From: Hyalella azteca | Taxonomy: Eukaryota; Arthropoda; Malacostraca; Amphipoda; Hyalellidae | NCBI RefSeq assembly: GCF_000764305.2 | Contig: NW_025942175.1 | Span: 188,147-252,146 of the forward strand | Length of the DNA stretch: 64,000 bases | Direction: 5' to 3' | Part shown: piece by piece, positions 50,356 through 62,300 of the stretch | Numbering within the stretch: position 1 is the first letter of the stretch | Layout of the letters: each line of letters begins with the position of its first letter | Program-made: the position numbers and the translations under genes | Notes under the pieces: model-generated | Seen by the model: only the letters and a program-made list of their open reading frames with translations | The model's database searches: none | What the model was told of the DNA's origin: nothing

Positions 50356-50750
50356 ATGCAGAATTGGGTGGCGTCCCATTGGCATCTTGATGTCCGAAAC
50401 ATTGTTAACAAATCCCTTCCTGAGCGTTGGGTAGGAAGCATAGAAAATGAAGATCAGGCTCTACACTTCTTGCCACCGAGATCACCTGATCTCACCCCAT
50501 GTGACTATTTTTTATGGGGTTACGTCAAGGAAACTGTCCCGCCTAGCTCTACCAGCAACTCTGTTTACGTCCCGCCTCTACCAGCAACTCTGTTTACGTC
50601 CCGCCTCTACCAGCAACTCTGGTTGATCTGAAGAACCATATCACTGCTACGGTGCACTCAGTAACAGAAGATATGCTTACGCGTGTGTGGGACGAGTTTT
50701 GCTACCGTTTAGATGTTTGCCGTGCACCACAAGGGAGACATATTGAATAA
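50356..50750 (+). pseudogene. Mariner-like transposase fragment, copy 2, with C-terminus
   Basis: The first open block (from 50356) has DVRNIVNKSLPERWVG and PPRSPDLTPCDYFLWGYVK. The expected QDGAPPH reads QNWVASH, as in copy 1, so the loss predates the duplication. The frame is broken by a 29-bp tandem array (50536-50620). The true C-terminal frame resumes at 50619 and ends at TAA 50748-50750. That block carries LVDLKNHITATVHSVTEDML and RVWDEFCYRLDVCRAPQGRH, a typical mariner-family C-terminus. It is non-functional by truncation, frame breaks and the catalytic change. Confidence 0.87.
50536..50620 (+). repeat. 29-bp slippage repeat inside transposase copy 2
   Basis: Two full units (50563-50591 and 50592-50620) and one altered partial unit (50536-50562) of the same transposase-derived 29-mer. 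Because 29 is not a multiple of three, each unit shifts phase: the same bases are read as VPPLPAT, then FTSRLYQQL. The array is the direct cause of the frame break in this copy. Confidence 0.9.
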
Positions 50751-53700
50751 TTATAAGTGTGTAAATAACGTTGAATCTTTATCTTCTTCTTCCCATTGAT
50801 GTATGAATTATTAATTTTTGATACATACTTGAATGAATACAAATTTATTAAATTGGGTCTATAATTTGGAATAACTCTATAAGTCGAGTCTTGAATTTAG
50901 CAATTATTTTTTAACGTGAATTCAAATCATGCATCCAATGTAATTTTTTGTGATTTCGCTCAATAGATTGAGATGCTTTTCGTTACGTGTAACATCACAT
51001 TCGAATTCTCATGGACTCTTTATTCATTGTTTCGCTATAATTTATACAAAGCATTCTACTCAATATTCAAAATTTCGTTCGAGACAAACATAATGTAAAG
51101 CAAATGTTATGCACGTTAATAGAACCATCTTAACTTTTGTTCTGAAACCATTGTGTGAGTGTGGAACCCATTATTAAATACAGATAAAAAAATCTTTGTC
51201 AGTGAATAAGTTACATTACCGGCATGAATTGTTCACCATTTCCGTTATCGCGCACCAATCCAAATTTGGCACATAGGTACCAAAATATGTCAAGTTACTT
51301 TCACAGACGATTTATTAACTAAGTTTTGCGAGAATAGTTTATATTTTAACGAATATTCTTGATAAATTCTGACGTAGACGCGGTTCCTTTACGAGGTTCC
51401 TAAGGGTTCCTGCACCGGCGTCAGCTCAGTGTGGAAGCGAGCGTTGTGTGGAGTGGTGCGCTGCCGCTCCCTGGGTCTCGCTGCAGTCGCGCTTTGCCTC
51501 ATAATAAAGTGACCGCAGACTCCAACTGCCCCATCAAGTCGGACCAAATGTGCCCACTTTTGCTGATTGTTGAGAAAATTGTCCAACCATTCCAGCTGCT
51601 TTGATGTCTGTCATCTCCGCCTGGGAAATAAACATGAACGTTTAAACCTGTATCCATTTATATTTACTGTCAGACAAAATTACTGAGCCGGAATTTTTCA
51701 CGGACGCTTCTCACGAACGACCAAGATATTGTTGTTAAATGTATTTTTTATTTGGCATAAAAATTTTTCGAGCCAATGCAAAATATTTCTTGACGTATAT
51801 CTCGAAAAAGATTCGATTTAGTTGATTTCCTCACTAAGCAAAGAATAAAAATTGACAAGGAAAATTATATAATATTATTAAAAAACTAGATTGAAACTGT
51901 CTGAAAAAATAAGGCTTATTAATCAGTCAAATATCCATGGAAAAACTCCTAGTTTGAGGACATGGATATATTGAAAAAAATTGAGTGAATGATTTTATTG
52001 GTAATAGACTGAAATGGATAATCTATATGAGAACTGAACAAACGAGAAGTATACCATAAATTAGAAACTAATAAACAAAAATATTTTTCCAAAAAATCTA
52101 AAGCTACCTTTTCAATTTGTAATATCAATTTTCATGCTAGCTAATACTTTATCGATGAATACTTTTGCGCCATGTGAACGAAAAACTATCCGGAACTTGC
52201 ACGGAATCGCTTACAAATAAATTCATTCGGTCAACACAGAAAATTTCAAGGAATCTATAATTGTGGGGTATTTTTTCCAGTAAGGCTATGAATTCTAATG
52301 GAACGTGAAAAAGGTTTCTTTAAAGAAAATTTGAAACAACATTTCATATAAAACGGCATCTTTAATGGGCTTTGTGAGAACGATGATAATTTTCTTATTA
52401 ATTGATTTCAGTTTAACATTTTTATTTTGAGTTGTTTCACGATGAGAGCTGCTTACAAAATTAAAAAAAAATAATTATAATTTTTAATGGTTAAAATTTA
52501 TACCGTAATTGAATGGATTGCTAGTTTTCTTTGGATTCTAACTTGAAGAAATCCTGTTTAGCAGATAGCCAGTTTTTTTGGACCATGAAATTTGAATTTT
52601 AAAACGTAGTCACTTTTGGCATACATTTTTTTCACAAGTTTTCAAATTACCCTGATTTATTTCAATGATGAATAAAATTTCACAGAATTATTTGGGTGTC
52701 ATAAGCATTATTGTGGCTTAGGACGAAAAACTTTACTGAATGATACTTCCGTAGCTTAATGGTTTCAGATTCGATATTTTTATGTAATTTTCCTCGTTAT
52801 GTTTCAGCTGATGCTTAAAATAGTGAGTAGAGGGTGAAAAGTAAAAAAGGAGATTAGAGCGACAGACATTATTCTACGGGGTTCGCGATTTAGACCACAA
52901 TTCCAATTATCGTTAATTTTTTCAAACTGGCTAATAGTTAAAATTAAATTATTAATAGTCTGGAATAAATTCTATGAAATTTTCAAACCTTCTATTGAAA
53001 ATGTAAACATGTTATGAATCTCCCCGCTTTAAAAGCGAAAATTTGTGATAAGACTTTTCACCCGTTTCTTATTTGCTGGCGATATATTTTAAGAAAAGCC
53101 GAGCAAAGCTCTGAAATGCATAAATCACGAGGCAAGTTTTCTTTAGCTTTTTTAAAGTTGAAAATCTCAAGCGCAAATAAATCCGCCGATTTTTGAATGC
53201 CGCCATTGAGATATTAACAAAATATGATGTGTCGAGAATTAGATGAGTAACTTAAAAGAAAATGAAAAGTTTTCATGCAAACTTTCAAAGTGATGAATAC
53301 TTTAAACAATGCTAAAAAATATATGCGCTCATTTATGCATATCCTACCATTAATGCTTCGCTCTCCAGTGGAAGTGAAATTTTTTATCTTGGTCGATTTG
53401 AAATTAATTTTTGTTTCGTAAATTTTATTCAGCTATAAATTTTTAATACGGATGAAATATTTGGTTTTCGTGCTTAGGAAAAATGAAATTGCGAATATAG
53501 ACGGATTGTCAATGATTTAATTGCTGAATTTAAAATTTATTAAATAGTGATTTCCGTCGAGGTCTTTAGGTAATTCGAATTCATTTCGTTCGATAGTTTT
53601 ATATTTTTTATATCTTACTGTAATTATAAAAATGTAGATTTTTCAAATCATGGAATATAGTAATTGAATTCGCATTTTCGTGACCGGTTTCAGAAATCTA

Positions 53701-54353
53701 AAAATAAACAATATAACAAATAAATAAGGAAAATCTATATAATAACTGAATTTCCATTTGAGAAATAAATCAACTTTAGACAAAAAATAATAAATTATTA
53801 ACAAATTACCGGAGGTTCGTCATTCACAAAAGAAATAGTAGAGAACGTTTCGCTTCAGTTATAATAGTTAATCTGCAAATAATGTTTTCGGACCATCTCC
53901 AAAAATCAATTTGATACTTGCAAATAACATGCGTTAGTGTAAACGCACATGCATATTATCAACCGCACGTAGTTTGCGAAACTTGGAGTTCATGATTTCT
54001 CTTCTGAAGGAATTTTTAGAGCAACTTGTTGGTTTGTTGAGATTACAGCCAAAGTTTGAGTGTTTTGAGCTGACTTACTCGTGCATGTTTACTCTGTTTG
54101 TCCCTTCAGACTTTAGCTCCAAGCCATATGCAAATCACCTCTATTAAAACGCAAACATTTTTCTACGTCTAATGAGTAAAACCTTTTCAAATCTGCCTGT
54201 TAAGGTCAAGAAAACTTTAGTTGCTGCGGTCGCGCCATAAAAAATATCATCCAAAGAAATATTTTTTCCAAAGACCTTTCTTTGTTTATTTAATCTCTCC
54301 TATACCTTATGAGAAAGATTAAATACCTCTTATCTCTTAAATACCTCTCAATA
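50751..54353. other. Non-coding DNA; exon-like patch at 51380-51625
   Basis: About 250 bp at 51380-51625 are much richer in G+C than the flanks. On the minus strand an acceptor-like TGTTTATTTCCCAG ends near 51626. A minus frame of 65 codons (51389-51586) is open but begins without ATG, and I recognise no domain. The remainder (50751-51379 and 51626-54353) is A/T-rich with short frames only. Confidence 0.45.
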
Positions 54354-54533
54354 ACTGGATAGAAACCTGGTATACCTCCTACACCAGGTTCTGGATAAAA
54401 CCCTGGTGCACCTCTTACACCAGGTTCTGGATAAAACCCTGGTGCACCTCTTACACCAGGTTCTGGATAAAACCCTGGTGCACCTCTTATACCAGATTCT
54501 GGATAAAACCCTGGTATACCTCTTATACCAGGT
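54354..54533. repeat. 36-bp hairpin-forming minisatellite, about five copies
   Basis: The unit is ACCAGGTTCTGGATAAAACC followed by CTGGTGCACCTCTTAC, with an exact 36-bp period. Middle copies are nearly identical and the outer ones diverge. Each unit boundary can fold: CCTGGTG, 9-base loop, CACCAGG. In the last copy both arms change together to CCTGGTAT and ATACCAGG, keeping an 8-bp stem. No frame of interest runs through it. Confidence 0.93.
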
Positions 54534-55959
54534 TTTTTACTAGATATTAAGAAATTACCTTCTCTTCCAACCCAAGTCCTAGTAAATTATGTGAGTACAG
54601 AGATTTTTGTATTAAAATAAAATTGTCTTTTTGATTTGAACTTTGCGCCTATGCAGTTTTATTCTACTAGCGATATGAAATAATTATTCATTAGGTTCTA
54701 AAAATTCTTTAGAGATAATTTAAAATATTATATTGAACTCAACGATAGGATTTTCGTGCTCGTGCTGTGGATTTAATTGTGTTTTCAATTGATTTAAAAG
54801 GAAACTGAGCATTTTACGACATCACAAAAAATGAGCTCGTTCACTTATTCGTGCAATATGGCGATTGGTGATGTTTTAACCCACTTATTAAAATGTAATT
54901 GTCGAGAGAAAATAAATTGAAACACGAGCATATAAATTTGCATTTTAAATGAGCAACGTGTTTATATATGTATAACAGGCGATAACTTGTATTAATTAAA
55001 TGGCTTCTCCGGGCGTCGATTTTCATACTGGTGCAATTTTTGTCTCATGGTCTCTCACACGAATGAGTGAGAAACAAAAAGATAAATATTGATTACTAAC
55101 CCTTGGAATATGATTGATGAAAATATAAGTTCAATTTACTGAGGAAGCAATAAATTTCAGAGCATAAAATAATACTGGCAGTCTGCCAAAAAAAATGTAT
55201 AACAGATGATAAGTACCAAAGCAGATCATTAATGAATCGATTAAAATAAGTATATGAACGATGGAACGGGATTTATGCGCTATTATTAATACTAGTCTTA
55301 GAAGCGCCAAGAACCTAATTATGAACTGCGGGGATCTGGACTGAAGTTTAATAGAGACGTCGCAGGGCTTCCGAAGCCCGCCGTCGAGTGTCAGGCTCTG
55401 GTATTGGTTTAGATTGAAGGTGATGCCTCAATCACGGACCTGATAAGTTATCAAAGAACATTTTAATCGTGTTGATAAAATGACATATCTGAATGAAATG
55501 TTTTGTTTGGAGTTTGATTGCATTTACATAGATTTCAGGTCAAGTAGCTAAGGAAGAAAATAATATAATGTCTGTAATAATATTGAAAGTTTAAAATAAT
55601 AATGTTTCGCTGTAAAATTAATTCTCCTTGATCCTCGCATCTGAGTCAAGCTGAAAGGCAAATTTGTGAGCATGTCTAATATTACAGTTGGACGGGAAGT
55701 TTTACTTCCCTAATTTTTCAAACTTTAGATGCAATTTTTTATTCCGTTATAATTGGGTCAAGGTGTGAATAATTCACACTGAAATAGAAGAATAATTCAT
55801 TCTTGTACAGAAATATTTTTTACGGCCTGTACGAAATTTTCGCATCATCTCGTTCATATATAAAATACGGAATGGCATGCATAATAAATGCGCTTCACGC
55901 TCTGAATTTAATTATTATGGATTTTGGTTTTGATTTTGCTGCTAATCTGCTTATGTATA
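54534..55959. other. Non-coding DNA with one G+C hairpin
   Basis: No gene is supported. GGGCTT-CCG-AAGCCC (55365-55379) is a compact hairpin inside a G+C-richer patch (about 55310-55440). It has no T-run after it. The rest is A/T-rich. Confidence 0.5.
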
Positions 55960-56196
55960 CAGCCGGGATATCCGGTGACCCGTTGTTATATATATGCCGC
56001 TGGAATATCCGATATCCTGCTACCGGAAGCCGGGATACCGGCTTCGGTTTGCAGGATACCGGAATCCGGGATACCGGAAAACCTGCTGTTATATATAGAG
56101 CAGGAATATGAGATAACCTGATAATACATATATGTACAGCAGGGATATCAGATAACTTGTTGTTATATAAGCAGCCGGGACATCATATCTTGCTGC
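55960..56196. repeat. Degenerate ~36-bp tandem repeat with CCGGGATA blocks
   Basis: Diverged units read roughly CAGC(C/A)GGGATATC, GATAACCTG, TTGTTATATATA, then (G)CAGC again. Units begin near 55960, 55997, 56098, 56137 and 56171. The longer second unit contains an inner expansion of GGGATACCGG-type blocks, including the near-perfect foldback CCGGAAGCCGG / CCGGCTTCGG at about 56022-56046. A 102-codon plus frame partly overlies the array and gains its length from it; it is not called as a gene. Confidence 0.8.
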
Positions 56197-59064
56197 TTAA
56201 TATTCAGTTGCTCAAGATAACACCTATCCTACGGCAATTTTTCATTCTGGTCGCAAACCGCGCTGTGACAGCGCTGGGACCGGCTTATCTTTCGAGCCAT
56301 AATTCTGTTAAAGAGAACGATGCCAATTTTGAGGTCATTTGTGCAAGCCTGTGATGCTTAAGCTCTAGGAGCTACGTGCTGCTGCGCATCGTAGACGGCA
56401 TTTTCTCAGAGACTGGCGCTCGAGTTGCTAAAAATTTCGACTTTACAATAATCATTCTTTCAATACATCAAAAAATTCCGAATAAGAATGAAGTAATTCA
56501 GACGGCATTTTTTTCCTTTTCTTGCAAACTTGTTTTATTAGGTAAGAGAAAATCGTGGAATTTAGTTTTACCAAAAAAAAAAATACTTTCGAGATCCAAC
56601 TCGTTTACACTACTATATCGCTTCAAGCAAAACCATTTATATTTATTGTAGAAGTGTTTATATTTATATTTATAGTAGAAGATAGATTTGCTGTAATAAT
56701 GACTAATTCAAATACGCAAATGCATCCATCGTCAATTAAATGTTTCGAGCAAATTGTGAGGCAATTGTAGCTGGCGAGCTCAAAAAAGTTGAGTCATAAT
56801 TACAAAGTTTGGAAAACAACTAAATCATATCGTATCCAACCGAATAAAATCCATTGATTTTATCCGTTAAGTTTAGTATTTTTACATATTTTTATAATGT
56901 CCTAATTACTTTGCATTAGTTTTTGTACTTGAAACAATAAAATAGTTTTTGACCTTGGCACTCCTGTGAATTTTCCTGTGGCGATCTTCGAATACAAATC
57001 TTGGAGTAATCTAAAAATTTTTTTTTATTATCAAGTGATCCAGTAATTATAGCCCAAAATCATGAAAAGTTACATTAAAAAATGATCGTATGTAATTTAT
57101 TTCAATAAAGTGAAACGAGCTGCTCACGATTTCCGCGAACGTACTTTGTACTAAAAATTCATAAATGCATGTTGAATTGAGCTTGATAACCGGATCACCA
57201 AGATGTTGTTTGCACTGCTGATTTGATTATCATGCCCACATTGAAAGTTTCCCCATCTGGTCTAGTGGGCGTAAGTAAGAGCATAAATCGCTCGTAACAC
57301 CCGAAGTCTCGGTTATCTGAGATAGTGGATACAGTCGCCACCAGAAATGTTAGCGCTCATCACTAGGGCAAGGCTAAATGAGAGCGCTGTATTCTATACC
57401 CGAGCTGATGACTTCACGCTCGAATGCAAGGCAAGTACGCTTCATTTGCAATAAACTTTCGGGCGACTGGAAAACTACCAATTGGAGACTGGATAATTTA
57501 CTCAGTAACTCTGATGCAGAAAGCTGTGGTTTTGTGGTCCATGCATTTTAATGAGGTATGCAACTGTAACTTTGATGTTAGCAACTAGCATTGTTAATAT
57601 TTAAAAATTCTGTTGAAGGGACTCATTAATTAGCATGTTATCTATAACTACATTAAATGACACTATAACTACATTTCTGCTCGTAAAGTCATAAAATATG
57701 TCGGGAGTCAGAGCAGACAGAATATCATGAGGGTCATGATTGATATGCACTTGAATAATGTAAATAAACGGTACTGCACATTGCAAAAGACAGTATCTAA
57801 TTCACGGATCAAATTGCACAACTGAAAGGAAACCCCGATATAAATACTTTTTGTGCATCACGAAGGCGATTAGATTTTTTACCATCTGAATGACAAGAAT
57901 CCTCTAAATTTGGCTTTTAGGTTCAGAAAATTGAGATTTTTCCTTGAGTAAGATATTTTTTCTCCAACGTTCTCCCGACTCGATAATTCTTGCAATTTTA
58001 GAGTCCCGTTACTCACGTATTATATGGAATGTAGAACTCCCATTTGATGTTTGTGTCATCTAAATTCTAAATTGTAGCATCATAATTTTTAACTTCAAAA
58101 TTCTCCTCCAGTAATTTTGAATACTGTTTTCAAATAAGGAATCATCAATTATAGTGAACTATGATAGGAACAATTCATATATAATAAATGGTCAAAAATA
58201 TCTCATTTTGAAACTTCGAATATTTCCTTCAAGCTAAGCAAAGTTAAACTCCGGAATATTGCGATGACCAGCGAATGTAACATGGTATATTTCAACCTAT
58301 TCATAAGTCGTTGCATTCTGTTGACCTTAAGAAATAATTAAAATTAGGTACAAACTGTAAAATTAGACTTTAAAAAAAATTCTCCGAGGTCCTTAGATCT
58401 TCAAAATTATAAATTTAATTATAAAAATGATTAATGAATTCAATAGTCGAATGTAAAAAATCATTGTTCGATTCAAAATCTATCGTCACAAAACTGTTCT
58501 TCATAGTTGGATTTCGATTTTGTTGAAGGGTAATACTTTCATCCGCGTTAAAATCTGAGGATCTGAGGGTAGAAATTTAATTTGTGTGGAATCGTTTCAC
58601 AACAGATCGCTTGATTGCGGTCGGATGCGGCTGATTAGATTCCATTGCCCATGTTTCGACTAATCAAAATAGACGCCGTGTTGAAAAATATCATGTGCTA
58701 TATGTTTAAATCAAGCCAATACAGTTTTTATTGCTCGCTTATGTTGACATTATTAAAGTGCTATGTTGACATTATTGTACTAAAATAAAAAGTCAAATTT
58801 CCAAATAAATATGGCTTTTGCTCCTAACGAATTAAGTTTAGAAATGCGAAATGTGAATAGTGATGTTATTATGTAAATCATCCAATAATTCATAAATCAT
58901 GTTTGTATGTTTTGCGGCGGTCCTGGGATTAGTTGGCTTCATTTCAGTGAGGATAATTTTTTGTCTGAATAAATTAAAAACAAAATTAACTACTTGTGCA
59001 GATCAAACTGAATATGCTGAGCCGCCTAACAATTCTTTGAGGCAAAAATTCAACCCTTTTCTGC
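56197..59064. other. Non-coding DNA; tRNA-like A box at 57.26 kb
   Basis: No gene is supported. TGGTCTAGTGG at about 57259-57269 matches the RNA polymerase III A-box pattern, within a G+C-richer patch to about 57440. The downstream B box is not convincing, so an old SINE is only a possibility. A 26-bp near-duplication (CTATGTTGACATTATT twice) lies at about 58740-58780. Confidence 0.45.
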
Positions 59065-59347
59065 AAGTGAAGGACTTAAAAACCTCCAGTTTCACTCAAC
59101 TTCTAGCATTTAAACCAATTGATGTGCGAAGCAACTAGACCATAAAACTGTATGCTAACGTGTGTATGCAAAAAACTATCTAAGTTTCCTTAGAAGTTTT
59201 GTAAAGATGAAGGGCTTAAAAATCACCAGTTTCATTCAACTTCTAGCATATCAACAAACTAATGTGCGAAGCAACTAGGCAACCAAAACTGTATGCTAAC
59301 GCGTGTACGCAAAAAACAGCGAAGTTTCCTTAGAAGTTTTTTATAAG
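59065..59347. repeat. Two-copy ~140-bp tandem duplication
   Basis: The copies begin AAG(T/A)(G)TGAAGG(A/G)CTTAAAAA at 59065 and 59204. They share CCAGTTTCA(C/T)TCAACTTCTA, GATGTGCGAAGCAACTAG (AATGTG in copy 2), CTGTATGCTAACG(T/C)GTGTA and AAGTTTCCTTAGAAGTTTT. Divergence is about one base in ten with small indels. The left part overlaps the end of a 79-codon plus frame that has no recognised motif. Confidence 0.9.
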
Positions 59348-62300
59348 CTCGCAAGACCGAGTACGCCTTGGTGAAGTTTGGACCTGTTTGAGCAGCTTTA
59401 TTAGAAAAAACTTGAGCCTCATCGCTTGATGAAGACTCGAGCTCAGCGCTCTGCCTCCTTAAAATGATGCTGTTTCATTTAGTTTTTTTTTTCTCTTAAA
59501 ACCATGCAGAACAATGTTTGAACATTTTTTCATTTGTGTATTTGTGTATATTAAACATTTACTTTTTGTTTCAGCATGTCCCAGCAATAATTTACTATTA
59601 CTAATGATAAATTTTGTTAGCCCGCCCTAATTTATGCTTAACAAATTCCTATTTTCGTAAAACGCATCAAGTTCATTGAAAATTTTATTTTTCAAGTTTT
59701 TGAAAAACCAAAAATGTGGCGAGTATATGTATTTTTGCATTCGCTTCTCTGAAATAGTTCTTCATTAACTTCCTAGCAAACAATTCAAGGTACATAAAGT
59801 AAATTATAATTCTTTAATTCAAGAATTGCCAAACTACCGATATTTACTGATCGAGTCAGCTCTATTCAGCACACGTGGCTGGTAAACATTGTCTTTTGCC
59901 GCGGCAGTAATAAGGCGAGAAAAATTATGTTCGTTGAGACACGTTACATATGATGCGAAACGTTTTTTTTTGTGCGTTCTATGATTTTACTGTTCCCGGA
60001 AATTTCTCCGGTACTATTTACGAGTCAGCTGCTTGACAAGAAAAAAGTTCTACTTTATTTTGAGGGAACTGCTTCACAATTAATACGAAGAAAGTTTCCA
60101 AATGAACTGTATTATATGCATAATATATAAATATGAATTATATGCACATTTGCAAACAATTATATTTGCGTATGTATTTTTGTAAATTGAGAGGGAATAT
60201 GTAATGATGTTACGTGCGGAAATATAAATAATTGGCTCGTTTGAAAAATTTAATCGGAGCGAAAAATTTAATCGAACAAATCGGAGCACAAGAGTGGTAG
60301 GATAGGTAAAAGCTTTCAACACGATGTGCTAAGGAAAGAAATAATCTACATGAGGTCCGATTCTTGGACTGAATTCACTATTTCTCATTAATCTAAAATC
60401 TTATTGCGTTAGAAAAGTGATCCAGGAAGCTAGCTCACCAGTAGTAAACTGACATAACAGTAAAACAACATCAGATCCATACCTCAGCAGTTGCTGACTT
60501 TCACTACACTGAACATTACAAGTAAATCCAGAGCAAATCCGCACAACGATACTTCAATAATTTATAATGCTGGTTTTCTTTCTTCTCCTTGCTTGCTTGC
60601 TCTGAATAAGTCCTGAATATTCTTAATTAAAATGATAATTTATTCCTACAGAATGAATTGATTAATTCTTAAACTCTGACAGAATTAATTCCTATATAAT
60701 ACAGGTTATGAATTTTTGACAAATGGAATTCATTTTTGTAATGTAAAGCTAACAACTAAAATTTTATAACAACCAACCCACATTCGTAAGAAGTCATTTA
60801 AACAATTTTGCAGCACTAAATACAGGTCAAATAAATTTGCTTCTTCATGAAATAATATTGAATGAACGAGTTTATTCGCCGTTATTTCTTTCAATGTTTT
60901 TAGAAGCTTTTTTCAGTTTTTTCTCAATCTGCGCCTGAGTTTAACTTGCTTGGGCACGAATATGAATATAGAATATAGAATATTACCATATTCTATACAA
61001 AATATTATCATATTCTATATTACCATATATAAAATATGGGAAAACTTCATCCAAATGAAGGTGAGCTTCTCAAGGCACTTCATATAGACCTTTTGTTCCA
61101 GCAGCAGATATTGTTCTGAACTCAAAAATTTTCTAATTTCTCTATCTAATGTTTTGGTAAATTGATGTCGAGCGATGAAAATCAAAAATGCAGTTCATGA
61201 ACGCGAAATTAGTTTATACATTTCTAGAATCTACCTGATGCTAAAATAAAATAAACGTGAATTTTCCTTTCGAAGAAAAATCGATATGCAACTTCATAGA
61301 CGAACAAATGTATTGAAATTAGTTCTATTTATTAGAACATGGCTGTTGCTATTGACTTACAGGTGAAAATTTTTCTTACATTATTACCTTCTTTATTATT
61401 ATTTTTACCTTCCTTTATTAACGAGAAGAAATTAAGTTCATAATAAAATTTTCATACTTAAACATCAACAGATAGTCTATTCATTAAATTTTCATCAATA
61501 TTTCTGATGCATATGGATTCTACATAAAACTAAAAAATCGAGCAAGTAATGTTTAACATAATAAATAGTTTATTCATATCAAAATTTCTACATATCGTGG
61601 AATAATCATGCACTATTTTTCATAGTCTACTGCATTCAACGCGAACTTATACTTACTAAAACACTCGTACTGAATAAATGATCTAATAAGATGGAGGGGA
61701 TAAAATTTGTTATTTCAAAAAGATGAAATCATTGATTGATTATTTTCTTTAAAATCATGAGCCTTATACTTATTTGAAACTCATTAAATTGAGGAAATCA
61801 GAATTGAGAATGAGCTTCTGAACAAATCTGAGTTTTTGATTAGCAATTTTATCTCATATAAAGTTTATTCTCTAGCAAGTAAAAAAAATCTATTGTCACA
61901 ATTGCACTGAGCAAACCAATAATTAGAAGCAATCGTATTCATTCCGGCTGTATGAGTAATTGAAGGCTTTGCATCAATATCCTATGAACATGGAATTTTT
62001 TCAAATTACGCTCGAACTTTTTTCGTTAGTCAATAACGGTTTGATTCCATCTTTTAAGTTGGAGTTTATACATAAGGAACTATTTAGTTTAATAAAAGAG
62101 AATATTTATTATCTTCTCGATTCATTTATCTGGCCTTTTTAATATGCGGAGGGAAATTTAGAAAAATGTCCTCGAATATGAGGTAGTGTATAAATTTAAA
62201 AAAAATCTATAAGTGAGATGGAGGAGAAATGCACATTGAAAAAAATATCATTACAAGAGTTGCTGTACGGGAGACAAGAAAGAATTTACTTTACAGATCA

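Larger units (their letters stand above)
49702..50750 (+). mobile_element. Tandemly duplicated mariner-like transposon remnant
   Basis: Two diverged copies lie head to tail with a 444-bp offset. Copy 1 starts at TTGCACGTGAA (49702) and copy 2 at the matching 50146. Each contains about 200 bp of non-coding leader followed by the C-terminal half of a mariner-family transposase; only copy 2 reaches the protein's C-terminus (stop ending at 50750). The copies differ at roughly one position in ten, so the duplication is old. No terminal inverted repeats could be assigned with confidence. The remnant cannot encode an active enzyme: the N-terminal DNA-binding half and first catalytic Asp are absent, and both copies are frame-broken. 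Confidence 0.85.

Noticed and set aside
50356..50631. Intact mariner transposase ORF
   Set aside because: It lacks the N-terminal half, has N in place of the second catalytic Asp, and leaves the true frame in the 29-bp array.
55365..55379. Rho-independent terminator
   Set aside because: The G+C hairpin has no following T-run and the context is eukaryotic with no adjacent gene.
55803..56111. 102-codon plus frame at 55.8-56.1 kb
   Set aside because: Its right half is the degenerate 36-bp repeat and its left half is ordinary A/T-rich DNA. Length is gained from the repeat.
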